64,000 bases of DNA from NCBI GenBank assembly GCA_035944135.1, contig DASZBM010000004.1:62001-126000 (forward strand). The letters run 5' to 3'. Of this stretch, positions 35,024 through 43,715 are shown piece by piece (within the stretch, counting starts at the first letter, position 1; each line of letters starts with the position of its first letter). The translations under genes and the position numbers were made by a program. The notes beneath the pieces are model-generated. The model had not been told where the DNA came from. It ran no database searches and saw only the letters and a list, made by a program, of their open reading frames with translations. The DNA is from Acidobacteriaceae bacterium. Lineage in GTDB: Bacteria > Acidobacteriota > Terriglobia > Terriglobales > Acidobacteriaceae.

Positions 35024-35788
35024 TTACCGGCTAGCTTCATTCTTCGTATCCTGCGATCGTGTTGCAGTAAGAAGCTCGCGTACCTCCTCGGCAAGCACCA
35101 TGTTTCTGCTGAACTCATCGACACCGGGCTCGCCAAGATTCAGTTTCTTCGCCTGATAACGCATGGGGCTTGGCATCATTCGGCGCATGGATGAGTGAAA
35201 TTCGGTGGCGCCGGTGCTGGCCATCAGGCGCGAAATCTGTGCAGGACGGACGCCGCCGCCCACCACAATCGTCGTCCGAGTCGCCGCCTGCTGAATCATT
35301 GCCTGCAGGCGTTTGCGGCCTGCCCACGCCGTCGAGGCGCCTCCTGACGTAAGTACTCGCTGAACGCCACAAGTGATCACGTCTTCAAGAGCGCGCTCGG
35401 GATCGGATGTCATGTCGAGGGCGCGATGAAAGGTCACTTCCATCGGGCGAGCGAGTTCAACGAGGGCACGCGTGCGGTCTTTGTCGACGTGGCCGTCCGG
35501 CGTGAGAAGACCGAAGACGACACCGTCCACTCCTTCCTGGCCCATGATGCGGATGTCCTCCTGCATGGCGCGGAACTCGTCGGCTGTGTAGAGAAAGTCC
35601 CCGCCGCGCGGGCGAATGATTGTGAACAGAGCGATGGTGCAGGCAGATCGAACGGTACGTACGAGCCCGAGACTGGAGGTCACACCGCCTTCGCGCAGGG
35701 CGCTGCAGAGCTCGATGCGCTGCGCACCACCCTGCTCGGCGGCAAGAGCCGATTCGGTTGAGTCGACCGCGATTTCAATGACAGCCAT
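35024..35788 (-). CDS. cutC: CutC family protein
   Basis: A 254-residue TIM-barrel protein of the CutC family. IEIAVDSTESALAAEQGGAQRIELCSALREGGVTSS opens it, with FTIIRPRGGDF, VFGLLTPDGHVD, VTFHRALDM, VLTSGGASTAW, VGGGVRPAQI and TEFHSS following in the family order. CutC was named for copper homeostasis in E. coli, but that role is disputed. Here it sits inside a carbohydrate cluster with no copper gene nearby, which hints at a sugar-related activity. It lies 32 bp downstream of receptor 3 on the same strand, so it is probably co-transcribed with it. Confidence 0.9.
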   Translation of the reverse strand: MAVIEIAVDSTESALAAEQGGAQRIELCSALREGGVTSSLGLVRTVRSACTIALFTIIRPRGGDFLYTADEFRAMQEDIRIMGQEGVDGVVFGLLTPDGHVDKDRTRALVELARPMEVTFHRALDMTSDPERALEDVITCGVQRVLTSGGASTAWAGRKRLQAMIQQAATRTTIVVGGGVRPAQISRLMASTGATEFHSSMRRMMPSPMRYQAKKLNLGEPGVDEFSRNMVLAEEVRELLTATRSQDTKNEASR

Positions 35789-35820
35789 GGTCAGTCCATT
35801 CAGAACGAATCATGCTGCCC

Positions 35821-38800
35821 CTAGAAGCGGTAGTCGGCTGAGAACTGTAAATGACGCTCAACAGAACGGATTTGGTTTTCCTGTGCGAGCCACCCGAACT
35901 GCGGCGACATACTGAGATCGGGATTGCCGAAGCTGACGATGTTGAACGCGTTGAAGGCATCGACGCGGAAGCCGAGAAACTGTTCGCGAACTATACGGAA
36001 GTCCTTGAATCCGGACAGGTCCACATCGCGGAAGCCGGGGCCGCGCACTACGCCATTGACCGAGTTGCCGAAGGTATTTTGTGCAGGGACACCGAAGGCG
36101 CAAACGCCGTTGTCGACCCCTGCCGTGGTGCAGGGCTGAGCCGAGGGATCGGTACCGAACCAGGCGTTGCGGGAACGGTTGACTATGTGCAGAGGACGGT
36201 ACTGTTCAGCCCGGGTCTGCCCGTAGCTGTTCACGTTGCTGTTACCGGCACCAATTGTTTGCGGGAAACCGCTGTAGAACATAAATCCTGCGCTAGCCTT
36301 CCAGCCGCCAAGCACCTCGTCGACGATCCGGTTCGCATTGTTCATGTACTTGCGTCCGTGACCCAGAGGAAGAGCATAGGTCGCCGTTCCGTTGAGGTTG
36401 TGCTTGACGTCAGATCCGGCTACGCCATAATCCGCATGGCTGTTGTAGTAGTTCTGGAACCCCGGATCTGCATTGAAACCGCCGGTATTCAGCCCGTAAT
36501 TGCCCACGGCATTCGTCATCGACTTCGAATAGGTATAGTTCACCGTGTACTCAAGGCCAGTGTCTGACAAGCGCTGCCGCAGCACAGTCTGAAGACCGTT
36601 GTAATTCATCATCGCGCGGGATTCAGTGATGAGCAGGCCATTCGAACAGACCTGCGTGGCCTGCGGTGAATTGCAGCCGATGTACGGACTGTTGTAGAAG
36701 GGCGCCGAGGTAGGATCACCCGGGATCTTCCACTGGTTTACATTGCCGTAGTCTTCAATGTGCTGCCCAGTCTCGCCTACATATCCGACCTGCAGGCTCA
36801 TCAGATGGGTTAACGCATATTCGAGCGTGAAGTTGTAATTCTGCACGTACGCGGGCTGCATGTTCTGGGGATAGGTGTTGTAGGTTCCGCCGGGCTGCGC
36901 TGAGACATCGAACGCACTCTGCGTGGTGTAGGGCGTAGGAACATTGCCGGCAGCTACCGACAGGCTTGGCGTTTGAATCGCCTGGATAAACGGCGTGATC
37001 GATGTCAGCCGCTGATTGCTGGAGTTGCCTTCAAAGAAGCTGGAACCGCTGTAGCCGCCGCGGACGACGAAACGCGGATCGACCTGCCATGCAAAGCCAA
37101 CGCGCGGCATGAACTGGTGGAAACTCCAGTCATAACAGCCGCGGTTCGAGCACAGTCCCGAATTCGGCGGCGCACCAGCGGGGATGCGGCTGGCATAGAT
37201 GATCTGCCCAGTGGTGAGATTCACGTTGCCGGTCTTGTTGTTTTCCTCGATCCAAGGCTCATCAAGTTCGTACCGGAAGCCATAGTGGACGGTCAGGCTT
37301 GGGGTGACTTTAAAGTCGTCGGTTGCATAGAAGCCCGTGCGCCACTGCCGTTGCCCGACGTTTACGCTTGCCAGGGTAGCCGCTGCCGAGGTGATACGGC
37401 CAAGCAGAAAGTCTGCCCCTCCGTACCCGCCGCTGCCGATCGCCGCGTCGCTCGTATATTGACCGTTGTAGTTCAGATTGCCAAGATAACCGTTGTTGTT
37501 GGCCGTCGGATAGTTGTTCTGATAGCGAAGCGCCGAGATGCCGAAGCTGAAGTAGTGGCGGCCGTGCTGCCAGCTAGCCGAATCCATGTACTGGTAGGTG
37601 TTGTCGATCAACCCGCCGCCATACACCGGGTTGCCACCCGCGAAGATGCCTCCGCCTATGCTTTGGTAGGTGTAACCCGGGACGCTCTGGTTAGGGAAGC
37701 TGATGCCGACCTTTGCATCGCCGCCCAGGCCGAACTGCCCGGTCGAATCTACGGAGAAGTTTTGCGCCCACACCACACGTGTGAAGCCGACTCGCAGCGA
37801 GTTCACAAACGCAGGCGAGAAGGTATGCACCCAGGTCAGGCCGCCCAGTTTCGTGGGATAGAGGTTCGGCCCGGAAAAGCTGATGGCCAGAAGAGGGCTG
37901 GTCCCGTCATAGGCCGTGGACATGGAATAGAAACCGGTCAGCTTGTCCTTATCGCTCTTGTCGTATTCGAGCTTGATGTCGCCCTGGTTGTTGGCTTTGT
38001 AGCTACGCTGGCTTCCCTGGTAGTTGTCGTTCACAATGCCATCCGTCGGCGTCGCGTTTGGCAGCGGATACAAGGAGGAATTGGCGAAGAGGAACTTCGC
38101 CACGGGGTTGGTGATCGGAATACCGACGTTGCCAACAAACGGCTTGTTGTTGTTCAGGGTGTCGTACAGCTGATAGCTGTCGGGCGAGCCGGTCGAGTTG
38201 CAGGTAGCCACGCCGGAGATCACCGTATATCCGGCGCTGTCACAACCCTGGGGAAGCAACGCAGAGAAATCGCCGTTTCTCATCGCTGCTGTAAGCACGC
38301 TCTCGTAGCCGATACCGCCGACGTGATACCGCGAGCCCAGGTAGTCGACGAAGAAAAAGAGCTTGTTCCGCACAATCGGACCGCCAAGAGTGGCGCCGAA
38401 CTGATCCTGCGAAAACGGGTTCTTCGGGACCACAGGTGATTGGTTCTTGTTCTGCCAGGAATTCGCATTCAGACGATAATCCTGCAGGTAACCATAAAGG
38501 GATCCATGGAGGTGATTGGTGCCACTCCGGAGCACGCTCACCACTCCCGCGCCGTTCACATTGCCCAGGTCGGCCGGTGAGTTCGCTGTAACGACCTGAA
38601 TTTCATCGAGTGCAGCCGGCGCCGGGCTGTAGGCGATCTCGTTGTTGAAGGTCTCGTTCATGTCGATGCCTTCGAGCGTGTAGTTATTCGCCTGTGCGCG
38701 GTTGCCGTTCACGTTTACCGAGTCGCTGTAATAGGTGTCGCGCTCGATGACGTTCGTGGCAGTGTTGCCATAGGTGCTGACCGCACCCGGCGTATAGAGT

Positions 38801-39276
38801 GTGAGCGCGCTGAAGTCCAAACCATTCAGCGGGAAGTTCGCGATGGTGTTCGCTGTAAACGTGCTGCTGATGGTGTAATCCTGCGTGTCCAAAATCGGTG
38901 CGGCGGAGGAGACCTCAACGGAAGTGGTCGATCCTTCAACCGCTAGCTTCGCGTTGAAAGTCACCGTTTGCAGGGCTTCAAGGCTGAACGATGGCAGCGT
39001 CTCCCTACTGAACCCGTTCGCATTCACAATGACTTCGTACCTGCCGATCGGCAGATGCTCAATGTGAAAAACACCGTCGGCGTTCGTGGTCGTCGGCGTG
39101 GACACGTTAGTGTCCAGATCGTGGGCAGTGACGCCCGCGCCTCGAACAGCTGCGCCGCTCGGATCGGTGACGGTTCCAGTGACGCCGCCGGTCACGGTTT
39201 GCGCGTTTGCGCGGAGTGCGCAGAACGTGCAAGCGATAAGCCCAACGAACATTTGCATGCGAAGTCTTTTGATCAC
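35821..39276 (-). CDS. Oar-type TonB-dependent receptor 3 (glycan cluster)
   Basis: A protein of about 1,151 residues, outer membrane. GTG 39276 with GGAGAGA 5 nt upstream is the best start and opens the signal peptide MQMFVGLIACTFCALRANAQ. A carboxypeptidase-regulatory-like domain (TGGVTGTVTDPSGAAVRGA to GRYEVIVNANGFSRE) is followed by the plug (NNYTLEGIDMNETF, GVVSVLRSGTNHLHGSLYG) and a long barrel ending HLQFSADYRF with terminal Phe. Its place between DeoR/CutC and the BadF-type kinase suggests import of a fucosylated or GlcNAc-containing glycan (inference). It is divergent from the kinase gene across a 370-bp regulatory gap. Confidence 0.9.
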   Translation of the reverse strand: MIKRLRMQMFVGLIACTFCALRANAQTVTGGVTGTVTDPSGAAVRGAGVTAHDLDTNVSTPTTTNADGVFHIEHLPIGRYEVIVNANGFSRETLPSFSLEALQTVTFNAKLAVEGSTTSVEVSSAAPILDTQDYTISSTFTANTIANFPLNGLDFSALTLYTPGAVSTYGNTATNVIERDTYYSDSVNVNGNRAQANNYTLEGIDMNETFNNEIAYSPAPAALDEIQVVTANSPADLGNVNGAGVVSVLRSGTNHLHGSLYGYLQDYRLNANSWQNKNQSPVVPKNPFSQDQFGATLGGPIVRNKLFFFVDYLGSRYHVGGIGYESVLTAAMRNGDFSALLPQGCDSAGYTVISGVATCNSTGSPDSYQLYDTLNNNKPFVGNVGIPITNPVAKFLFANSSLYPLPNATPTDGIVNDNYQGSQRSYKANNQGDIKLEYDKSDKDKLTGFYSMSTAYDGTSPLLAISFSGPNLYPTKLGGLTWVHTFSPAFVNSLRVGFTRVVWAQNFSVDSTGQFGLGGDAKVGISFPNQSVPGYTYQSIGGGIFAGGNPVYGGGLIDNTYQYMDSASWQHGRHYFSFGISALRYQNNYPTANNNGYLGNLNYNGQYTSDAAIGSGGYGGADFLLGRITSAAATLASVNVGQRQWRTGFYATDDFKVTPSLTVHYGFRYELDEPWIEENNKTGNVNLTTGQIIYASRIPAGAPPNSGLCSNRGCYDWSFHQFMPRVGFAWQVDPRFVVRGGYSGSSFFEGNSSNQRLTSITPFIQAIQTPSLSVAAGNVPTPYTTQSAFDVSAQPGGTYNTYPQNMQPAYVQNYNFTLEYALTHLMSLQVGYVGETGQHIEDYGNVNQWKIPGDPTSAPFYNSPYIGCNSPQATQVCSNGLLITESRAMMNYNGLQTVLRQRLSDTGLEYTVNYTYSKSMTNAVGNYGLNTGGFNADPGFQNYYNSHADYGVAGSDVKHNLNGTATYALPLGHGRKYMNNANRIVDEVLGGWKASAGFMFYSGFPQTIGAGNSNVNSYGQTRAEQYRPLHIVNRSRNAWFGTDPSAQPCTTAGVDNGVCAFGVPAQNTFGNSVNGVVRGPGFRDVDLSGFKDFRIVREQFLGFRVDAFNAFNIVSFGNPDLSMSPQFGWLAQENQIRSVERHLQFSADYRF

Positions 39277-39646
39277 CGGATTCTCTCCAAAAAGCGCAAC
39301 ATCAGCCCCATGCACCGATCGGCCGGATGCAGCCCTGTGGCGTGGAAGGGCGTTGCCGCGTGTACATCGCCGCCGGGGCAGCCATGGCCGATTGAGACGA
39401 AGCCTATGTTTCGTTGTGAGCAGATGTCAAGGCAAAATGAACAAAAAGAGCATATTTGTGTCGTTCTCAGCCTATATTTTGAGCGAAGCAGCCATTTTTG
39501 GCCCGACTCCCGATTTGGCGTTGAGAATGGCGATGGCTGGGCGGCTAAGCTCATTGCGGAGCTCGCGGGGTGGGCTTGGCGGGCGTTGCGCCGCAAAAAC
39601 GACGGCCAGTTCAACAGCCAGATCCAACAGCTGAGGAGATTTGAGA
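39277..39646. promoter_or_regulatory. Divergent control region between receptor 3 and the BadF-type kinase
   Basis: A 370-bp gap without a gene. The middle (about 39425-39500) is markedly AT-richer than its surroundings and holds GAACAAAAAGAGCATATTT and TATATTTTGAGCGAAG. The second matches half of the palindrome at 40639-40654. It is a likely site for the nearby DeoR-family repressor. No promoter boxes could be assigned firmly. Confidence 0.4.
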
Positions 39647-40576
39647 GTGAGTTTGTTTCTCGCAATCGATGCCGGAGGCACAAAGGCGGATTACATGCTC
39701 GCCGACGAGACGCGTGTGCTGGCGACAGTGCGAAGCGGAAGCATCAAGCGAATGCGTGTGTCTGCCGAGGTCGCTAATGAAAACCTGATGAGGGCTCTCG
39801 CGGAGCTCGAATCACAGTCGGGCCGATCGCTTTCAGATGTCGAGGTCACATGCATCGGAACCGCGGGGGAGACCGTGCCCCTGGTCACGGATTGGCTGAG
39901 GCAGGAGCTGGGGGCTAGTGTTGGCGGCCGGCTGTTGCTTCTCGGCGACGTGGAGATTGCGCTGGATGCAGCCTTTCCAGATTCGTACGGCGTCCTGATT
40001 CTTGCGGGGACCGGATCGAACGTGAGAGGCCGTGCACCGAACGGATCCATGACAGGTGCTGGAGGCCACGGGCCGATGCTGGCCGACCAGGGTTCGGGCC
40101 ATCGCATCGGGCAACGGGCGCTGCGTGAGATCTTTCGCGCGATAGACGAAGAACGCGATACCTCGCTGCTGCCGGGAGTGCTCGCGCACTGGGGGTTGAA
40201 GGATGTTGACGATCTGGTAGCTTATGCGAACACTTGCGACCTCACGGAGTTCGCGGCTTTGACGCCGCTCGTTCAGGACAGCGCGCAGGCAGGCGATGCC
40301 GTTGCGACCGATTTGCTTGTGCAGGAAGGACAAGAGCTGGCAGACCTGGCGCTGCTCGCCCATCGCAAGCTGGAGCGGATCGAGGGCGAATCGATTCCGC
40401 CACGGTTTGCGTTTGCAGGCAGCGTACTTTTGCACGTGACCGTACTTCGCGATGTAGTGATCGCTTCGTTGAGAACGCAGTTTCCTACTGCTGAAATTCA
40501 GACGACACCGTCTGCACCGATTGAAGGAGCCTTGTTCCGAGCGCGGCACGCCGGCGGGAGGACTCGCGGTGAATAA
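39647..40576 (+). CDS. BadF/BadG/BcrA-type sugar kinase (N-acetylglucosamine kinase-like)
   Basis: A 309-residue ASKHA-fold kinase. LAIDAGGTKADYML is the phosphate-1 motif, followed by VTCIGTAGE, LLLGDVEIALDAAFPDSYGVLILAGTGSNVRG (phosphate-2 region) and GGHGPMLADQGSGHRIGQRAL, the strongly conserved substrate/ATP segment of GlcNAc kinase-like BadF proteins. FAFAGSVLLHV gives the adenosine motif. GTG 39647 is chosen because GAGGAG lies 8 nt upstream; a TTG 6 bp earlier is possible. It would phosphorylate GlcNAc or a related amino sugar released by the cluster. It lies divergent from receptor 3. Confidence 0.87.
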   Translation: MSLFLAIDAGGTKADYMLADETRVLATVRSGSIKRMRVSAEVANENLMRALAELESQSGRSLSDVEVTCIGTAGETVPLVTDWLRQELGASVGGRLLLLGDVEIALDAAFPDSYGVLILAGTGSNVRGRAPNGSMTGAGGHGPMLADQGSGHRIGQRALREIFRAIDEERDTSLLPGVLAHWGLKDVDDLVAYANTCDLTEFAALTPLVQDSAQAGDAVATDLLVQEGQELADLALLAHRKLERIEGESIPPRFAFAGSVLLHVTVLRDVVIASLRTQFPTAEIQTTPSAPIEGALFRARHAGGRTRGE

Positions 40577-40638
40577 TTTCTTGAACTCGCGAGCCATACA
40601 GTTTGCACTCAACAAACCTCTCCAAATGCTTGACCGCA

Positions 40639-40654
40639 CATTTTGAGCAAAATG
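40639..40654. promoter_or_regulatory. Palindromic operator candidate upstream of the PNGase A-like gene
   Basis: Arms CATTTTG and CAAAATG flank AG (7+2+7). It shares ATTTTGNGCAAAAT with 16053-16068. It lies 128 bp before the ATG at 40782. Confidence 0.5.
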
Positions 40655-40781
40655 GTCACAATTTGTCGCAATCCATCAAATTCGGCTATTCGTTGGGTTT
40701 TTTTGATTACTTGAATCAGTTTTCTGGACAAATCGACCATTCCATGGGTATCTTGACCGTCGTCGCCTTAGGAGGTTCTCC

Positions 40782-42518
40782 ATGAATGTTTCCCCCGCCG
40801 CTTTGCGCGTTTCGCGCCGGTTGAGTGCAGCCCTGGGAGTCGGGCTGCTCGGCTTCATGATGGTTCCAAACACTCAGGGTCAGGTCGTCATCGTTCCGGC
40901 CACTCCCGTAGTCGGCTCTTCGAATCCTGCAACGGCGGAGCCGCCCGTCTCGCGGCCGTCGACACAGCCCTGCGTCGTGACGCTGTTCAGCAATGAGGAG
41001 TTCGGCGATTACAGCGCGCACGCGATGAGCTATGCTCCGCCGGCATCGTGCCCGGGCCCGTGGGCGAAGGTCGTCCTCACAATGGACTTCACGGTGACCG
41101 CCGGCCGGCAGTACGACCGCACAGCGGCCCTGTACCTGGGCAACGCGAATATCTACTACGGCACCACGGCAGAGCCCCGAGCCACGCTAAGCCCGTCATG
41201 GCATATCGAGCGCGACGTAACTGACCTCACGCCGGTTTTCAAGAGCCCAGAGAGCGGCCAGGCCGTTATCTACAACATCGTGAACTCGACGTACACGGGA
41301 ATCATCTACGCGACGGCGAAGCTGTACTTCTATCCCGCGAACTTCCTCAATCCGCCGGCAGTTGTTCCGCAGGTTGTGGTGCCGGTGAGCGGAGCGAACA
41401 ATGCCGTTGCGCTGAATACGGCAACCGACAAGGTGACTGCGACGTTCACCGCGCCCCGCAATACGATCAAGGCGTACCTGGACGTCATCTCGCAGAGCCA
41501 GGGCGGCGACGAGTTCTGGTATCAGTGCGTGCCGAACAATGTGGCTGGGCCGCTCGAAAGCTGCGGCAACACGGCGTTTCGCGAAACCGAGATAACAATC
41601 GACGGCAAGGCGGCAGGTGTCGCGCCAGTCTACCCGTGGATCTTCACCGGCGGCATCGACCCGTACCTGTGGGAACCGATTACCGGGGTGCAGACGCTGA
41701 ACTTCAAGCCGTATCGGGTGGACCTGACGCCGTTCGCCGGCGTGTTGAGCGATGGAAACCCGCATACGATCGCGATCAGCGTGTACAACGACAACAACTA
41801 CTTCTGGGAGACCTCCAATCTGCTGCTTTACACGGATCCGTTCCGGGCAGAGACGAGTGGCGCGCTCCTGGAGAACACCTTGAGCCCGGCGCCCACGCCG
41901 GTGATCTCGGAGAACCTTTCGACGAATGGATCCGGCGATACCGTCGGCACTGTTGCGGTGGACTCCGTCCGCAACTTCACGCTGCGCGGCTACGTGAACA
42001 CCTCGCTCGGTCGCGTTGAAACCACCGTCAACGAGAACGTTCACTTCAACAGCACACAGACGTTCGATGTTGCGGCCGCCGGCATCCCGGAATTGCAGGA
42101 TGGTGTGCAGACCAGCACGGTCAGCCAGAAGACGACGGAGCAGGACGGCATTCTTCGCAAAGAGACAGACCTGAACGTCTCCTTCCCGCTCACGGTCAAC
42201 TACGATTTGTTCGCCAACTCCGATGGAACTTACTCGCAGGTCGTGAGCGTCGATCAAGCCTACAAGGTGCAGGATCAAACATCGTTGAACGGCTTCCCGA
42301 CCGGCTCCAGCAGCACCCAGGAGGAGGTGAAGTCTAGCGACACGTCCTTCATCAACTCCAGCTTCACGGCAATCACCGGCCACACCGGAGCGCAGAGTTC
42401 GGCGAGCTACATCTTCACCGACTCCAGGGGCGACTGCTACAGCCGGCAGCTCACCTCAGCCAATAACGTGCTGACCAGCGTTACCGACGGAAAGGGCTGT
42501 CCGGCAAACATCTGGTAA
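40782..42518 (+). CDS. Secreted PNGase A-like peptide N-glycanase
   Basis: A 578-residue exported protein with a strong AGGAGG Shine-Dalgarno and a signal peptide (residues 1-34, ending NTQGQ). The central part matches the peptide-N4-(N-acetylglucosaminyl)asparagine amidase A family. Landmarks are WAKVVLTMDFTVTAGRQYDR, LYLGNANIYYGTTAEP, SWHIERDVTDLTPVF, FWYQCVPN, FRETEITIDGKAAGVAPVYPWIFTGG and YRVDLTPFAGVLSDGNPH. These enzymes cut whole N-glycans, including core-fucosylated ones, from asparagine. Bacterial, including acidobacterial, PNGases are known. With the fucosidase and GlcNAc-type kinase nearby it supports an N-glycan locus. Activity is unproven, and active residues were not assigned. 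Confidence 0.8.
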   Translation: MNVSPAALRVSRRLSAALGVGLLGFMMVPNTQGQVVIVPATPVVGSSNPATAEPPVSRPSTQPCVVTLFSNEEFGDYSAHAMSYAPPASCPGPWAKVVLTMDFTVTAGRQYDRTAALYLGNANIYYGTTAEPRATLSPSWHIERDVTDLTPVFKSPESGQAVIYNIVNSTYTGIIYATAKLYFYPANFLNPPAVVPQVVVPVSGANNAVALNTATDKVTATFTAPRNTIKAYLDVISQSQGGDEFWYQCVPNNVAGPLESCGNTAFRETEITIDGKAAGVAPVYPWIFTGGIDPYLWEPITGVQTLNFKPYRVDLTPFAGVLSDGNPHTIAISVYNDNNYFWETSNLLLYTDPFRAETSGALLENTLSPAPTPVISENLSTNGSGDTVGTVAVDSVRNFTLRGYVNTSLGRVETTVNENVHFNSTQTFDVAAAGIPELQDGVQTSTVSQKTTEQDGILRKETDLNVSFPLTVNYDLFANSDGTYSQVVSVDQAYKVQDQTSLNGFPTGSSSTQEEVKSSDTSFINSSFTAITGHTGAQSSASYIFTDSRGDCYSRQLTSANNVLTSVTDGKGCPANIW

Positions 42519-42539
42519 CACCGCAGTGCGTTGATCAGA

Positions 42540-42574
42540 GTGGCAGGCGTGCTTCGTGCGCCTGCCGTTTTTTT
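42540..42574 (+). terminator. Intrinsic terminator after the PNGase A-like gene
   Basis: The stem GGCAGGCG/CGCCTGCC with a 9-nt loop is followed by seven T. It begins 23 bp past the stop codon. Confidence 0.9.
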
Positions 42575-42688
42575 GCGATGCATCGCCGCAGTCGGCCCGA
42601 TGACAAATGTCACGCCATTTCGCTGACGCGACTCACTTCTATCTTCATCTTCGCGGACGCACACTGCTTCTACAGACAGGAGGCAGAC

Positions 42689-43675
42689 ATGATTCCCATG
42701 CTTTCGCCAGCAGCATCCCAGACGAGCAATCTCGTAGCTTCGCTCGATGCCGTAACCAAGCGATACCACAACGGTGTGCTCGCACTCGATAACCTGTCGC
42801 TCTCATTGCGCGCCGGAGAAATCCTCGCTCTCCTCGGGCCCAATGGAGCCGGCAAATCGACGGCCGTTCGTTTGCTGATGGGTCTGAGTGCGCCGACCAG
42901 CGGTCAAGTGACTATTTTCGGCCGTGACCCTCGCCTTGCTGCGAATCGCCTTCGCACCGGGGTCATGTTGCAGGTCGGCCGAGCCCCTGAAAACCTGAAG
43001 GTGCGCGAGCACATCGAGATCTTCCGCGGGTACTATTCGCAGCCCATGTCGCGCACCGACCTCATCCGCGCCGCCGGCCTGGAGGGCATTGAGAATCGTC
43101 TCTTCGGCCAACTCTCTGGTGGCCAGAAGCAGCGTGTGCTGTTTGCCCTCGCGCTAGCCGGCGACCCAGACCTCATCTTCCTCGACGAGCCCACCGTTGG
43201 TCTCGACATTGAAGCGCGTCGATTGATGTGGGCGCAGATTCGTGAACTCGCCCAGCGCGGCAAGACCATCCTGCTCACAACCCACTACCTCGAAGAGGCC
43301 GACGCACTTTCAAACCGAATTGCCGTCATCGCCAGGGGTCGGCTCGTCTGCGAAGGCACACCCGCTGAAGTCAAAGCCATGGGCGCGTCCAGGGTGCTCG
43401 CCTCCGAACCCGAAACCACCGGCGCTGTGCAGAGGCCCACGCCGGCAGCCACTGTCCGCATCATTCGCTGTGTCACAACGCTCACGCCTGAAAATCTGCT
43501 TCGCATCCCCGGCGTCTCGCACGTCGAGACCATTGCAGAAAGCACTGTCATCACCAGTTCGGTGCCTGAAGCCACGCTGCGCGAGATGCTCGCGCTGGAC
43601 GCACAGCTGCATTCGCTCGATGTGCAGAGTCCCGCACTCGAAGACGCATTCCTGGCGCTCACATCACTGAACTGA
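42689..43675 (+). CDS. ABC transporter ATP-binding protein
   Basis: A 328-residue ATPase of the ABC-2/DrrA type. Walker A is LLGPNGAGKST, the signature is LSGGQKQRVLFALALAG, Walker B is DLIFLDEPTVGLD and the switch His lies in LLTTHYLEEAD. The C-terminal extension of about 80 residues (VRIIRCVTTLTPENLLRIPGVSHVE) is typical of this subfamily. The ATG at 42689 has AGGAGG upstream. It forms an operon with the permease 40 bp downstream and the two-component system. The pair probably exports a lipid, peptide or antibiotic. Confidence 0.94.
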   Translation: MIPMLSPAASQTSNLVASLDAVTKRYHNGVLALDNLSLSLRAGEILALLGPNGAGKSTAVRLLMGLSAPTSGQVTIFGRDPRLAANRLRTGVMLQVGRAPENLKVREHIEIFRGYYSQPMSRTDLIRAAGLEGIENRLFGQLSGGQKQRVLFALALAGDPDLIFLDEPTVGLDIEARRLMWAQIRELAQRGKTILLTTHYLEEADALSNRIAVIARGRLVCEGTPAEVKAMGASRVLASEPETTGAVQRPTPAATVRIIRCVTTLTPENLLRIPGVSHVETIAESTVITSSVPEATLREMLALDAQLHSLDVQSPALEDAFLALTSLN

Positions 43676-43715
43676 CGCAAGCACTTCGCTTCTTTACGGA
43701 TCCAAGGAGACTGCC

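Noticed and set aside
36973-38439. Plus-strand frame of 488 codons opposite receptor 3
   Set aside because: Antisense shadow of the receptor barrel; there is no ribosome-binding site and no recognisable domain.
41196-42383. Minus-strand frame of 395 codons opposite the PNGase A-like gene
   Set aside because: The plus-strand protein has a signal peptide, a strong Shine-Dalgarno and family motifs; the antisense frame has none.
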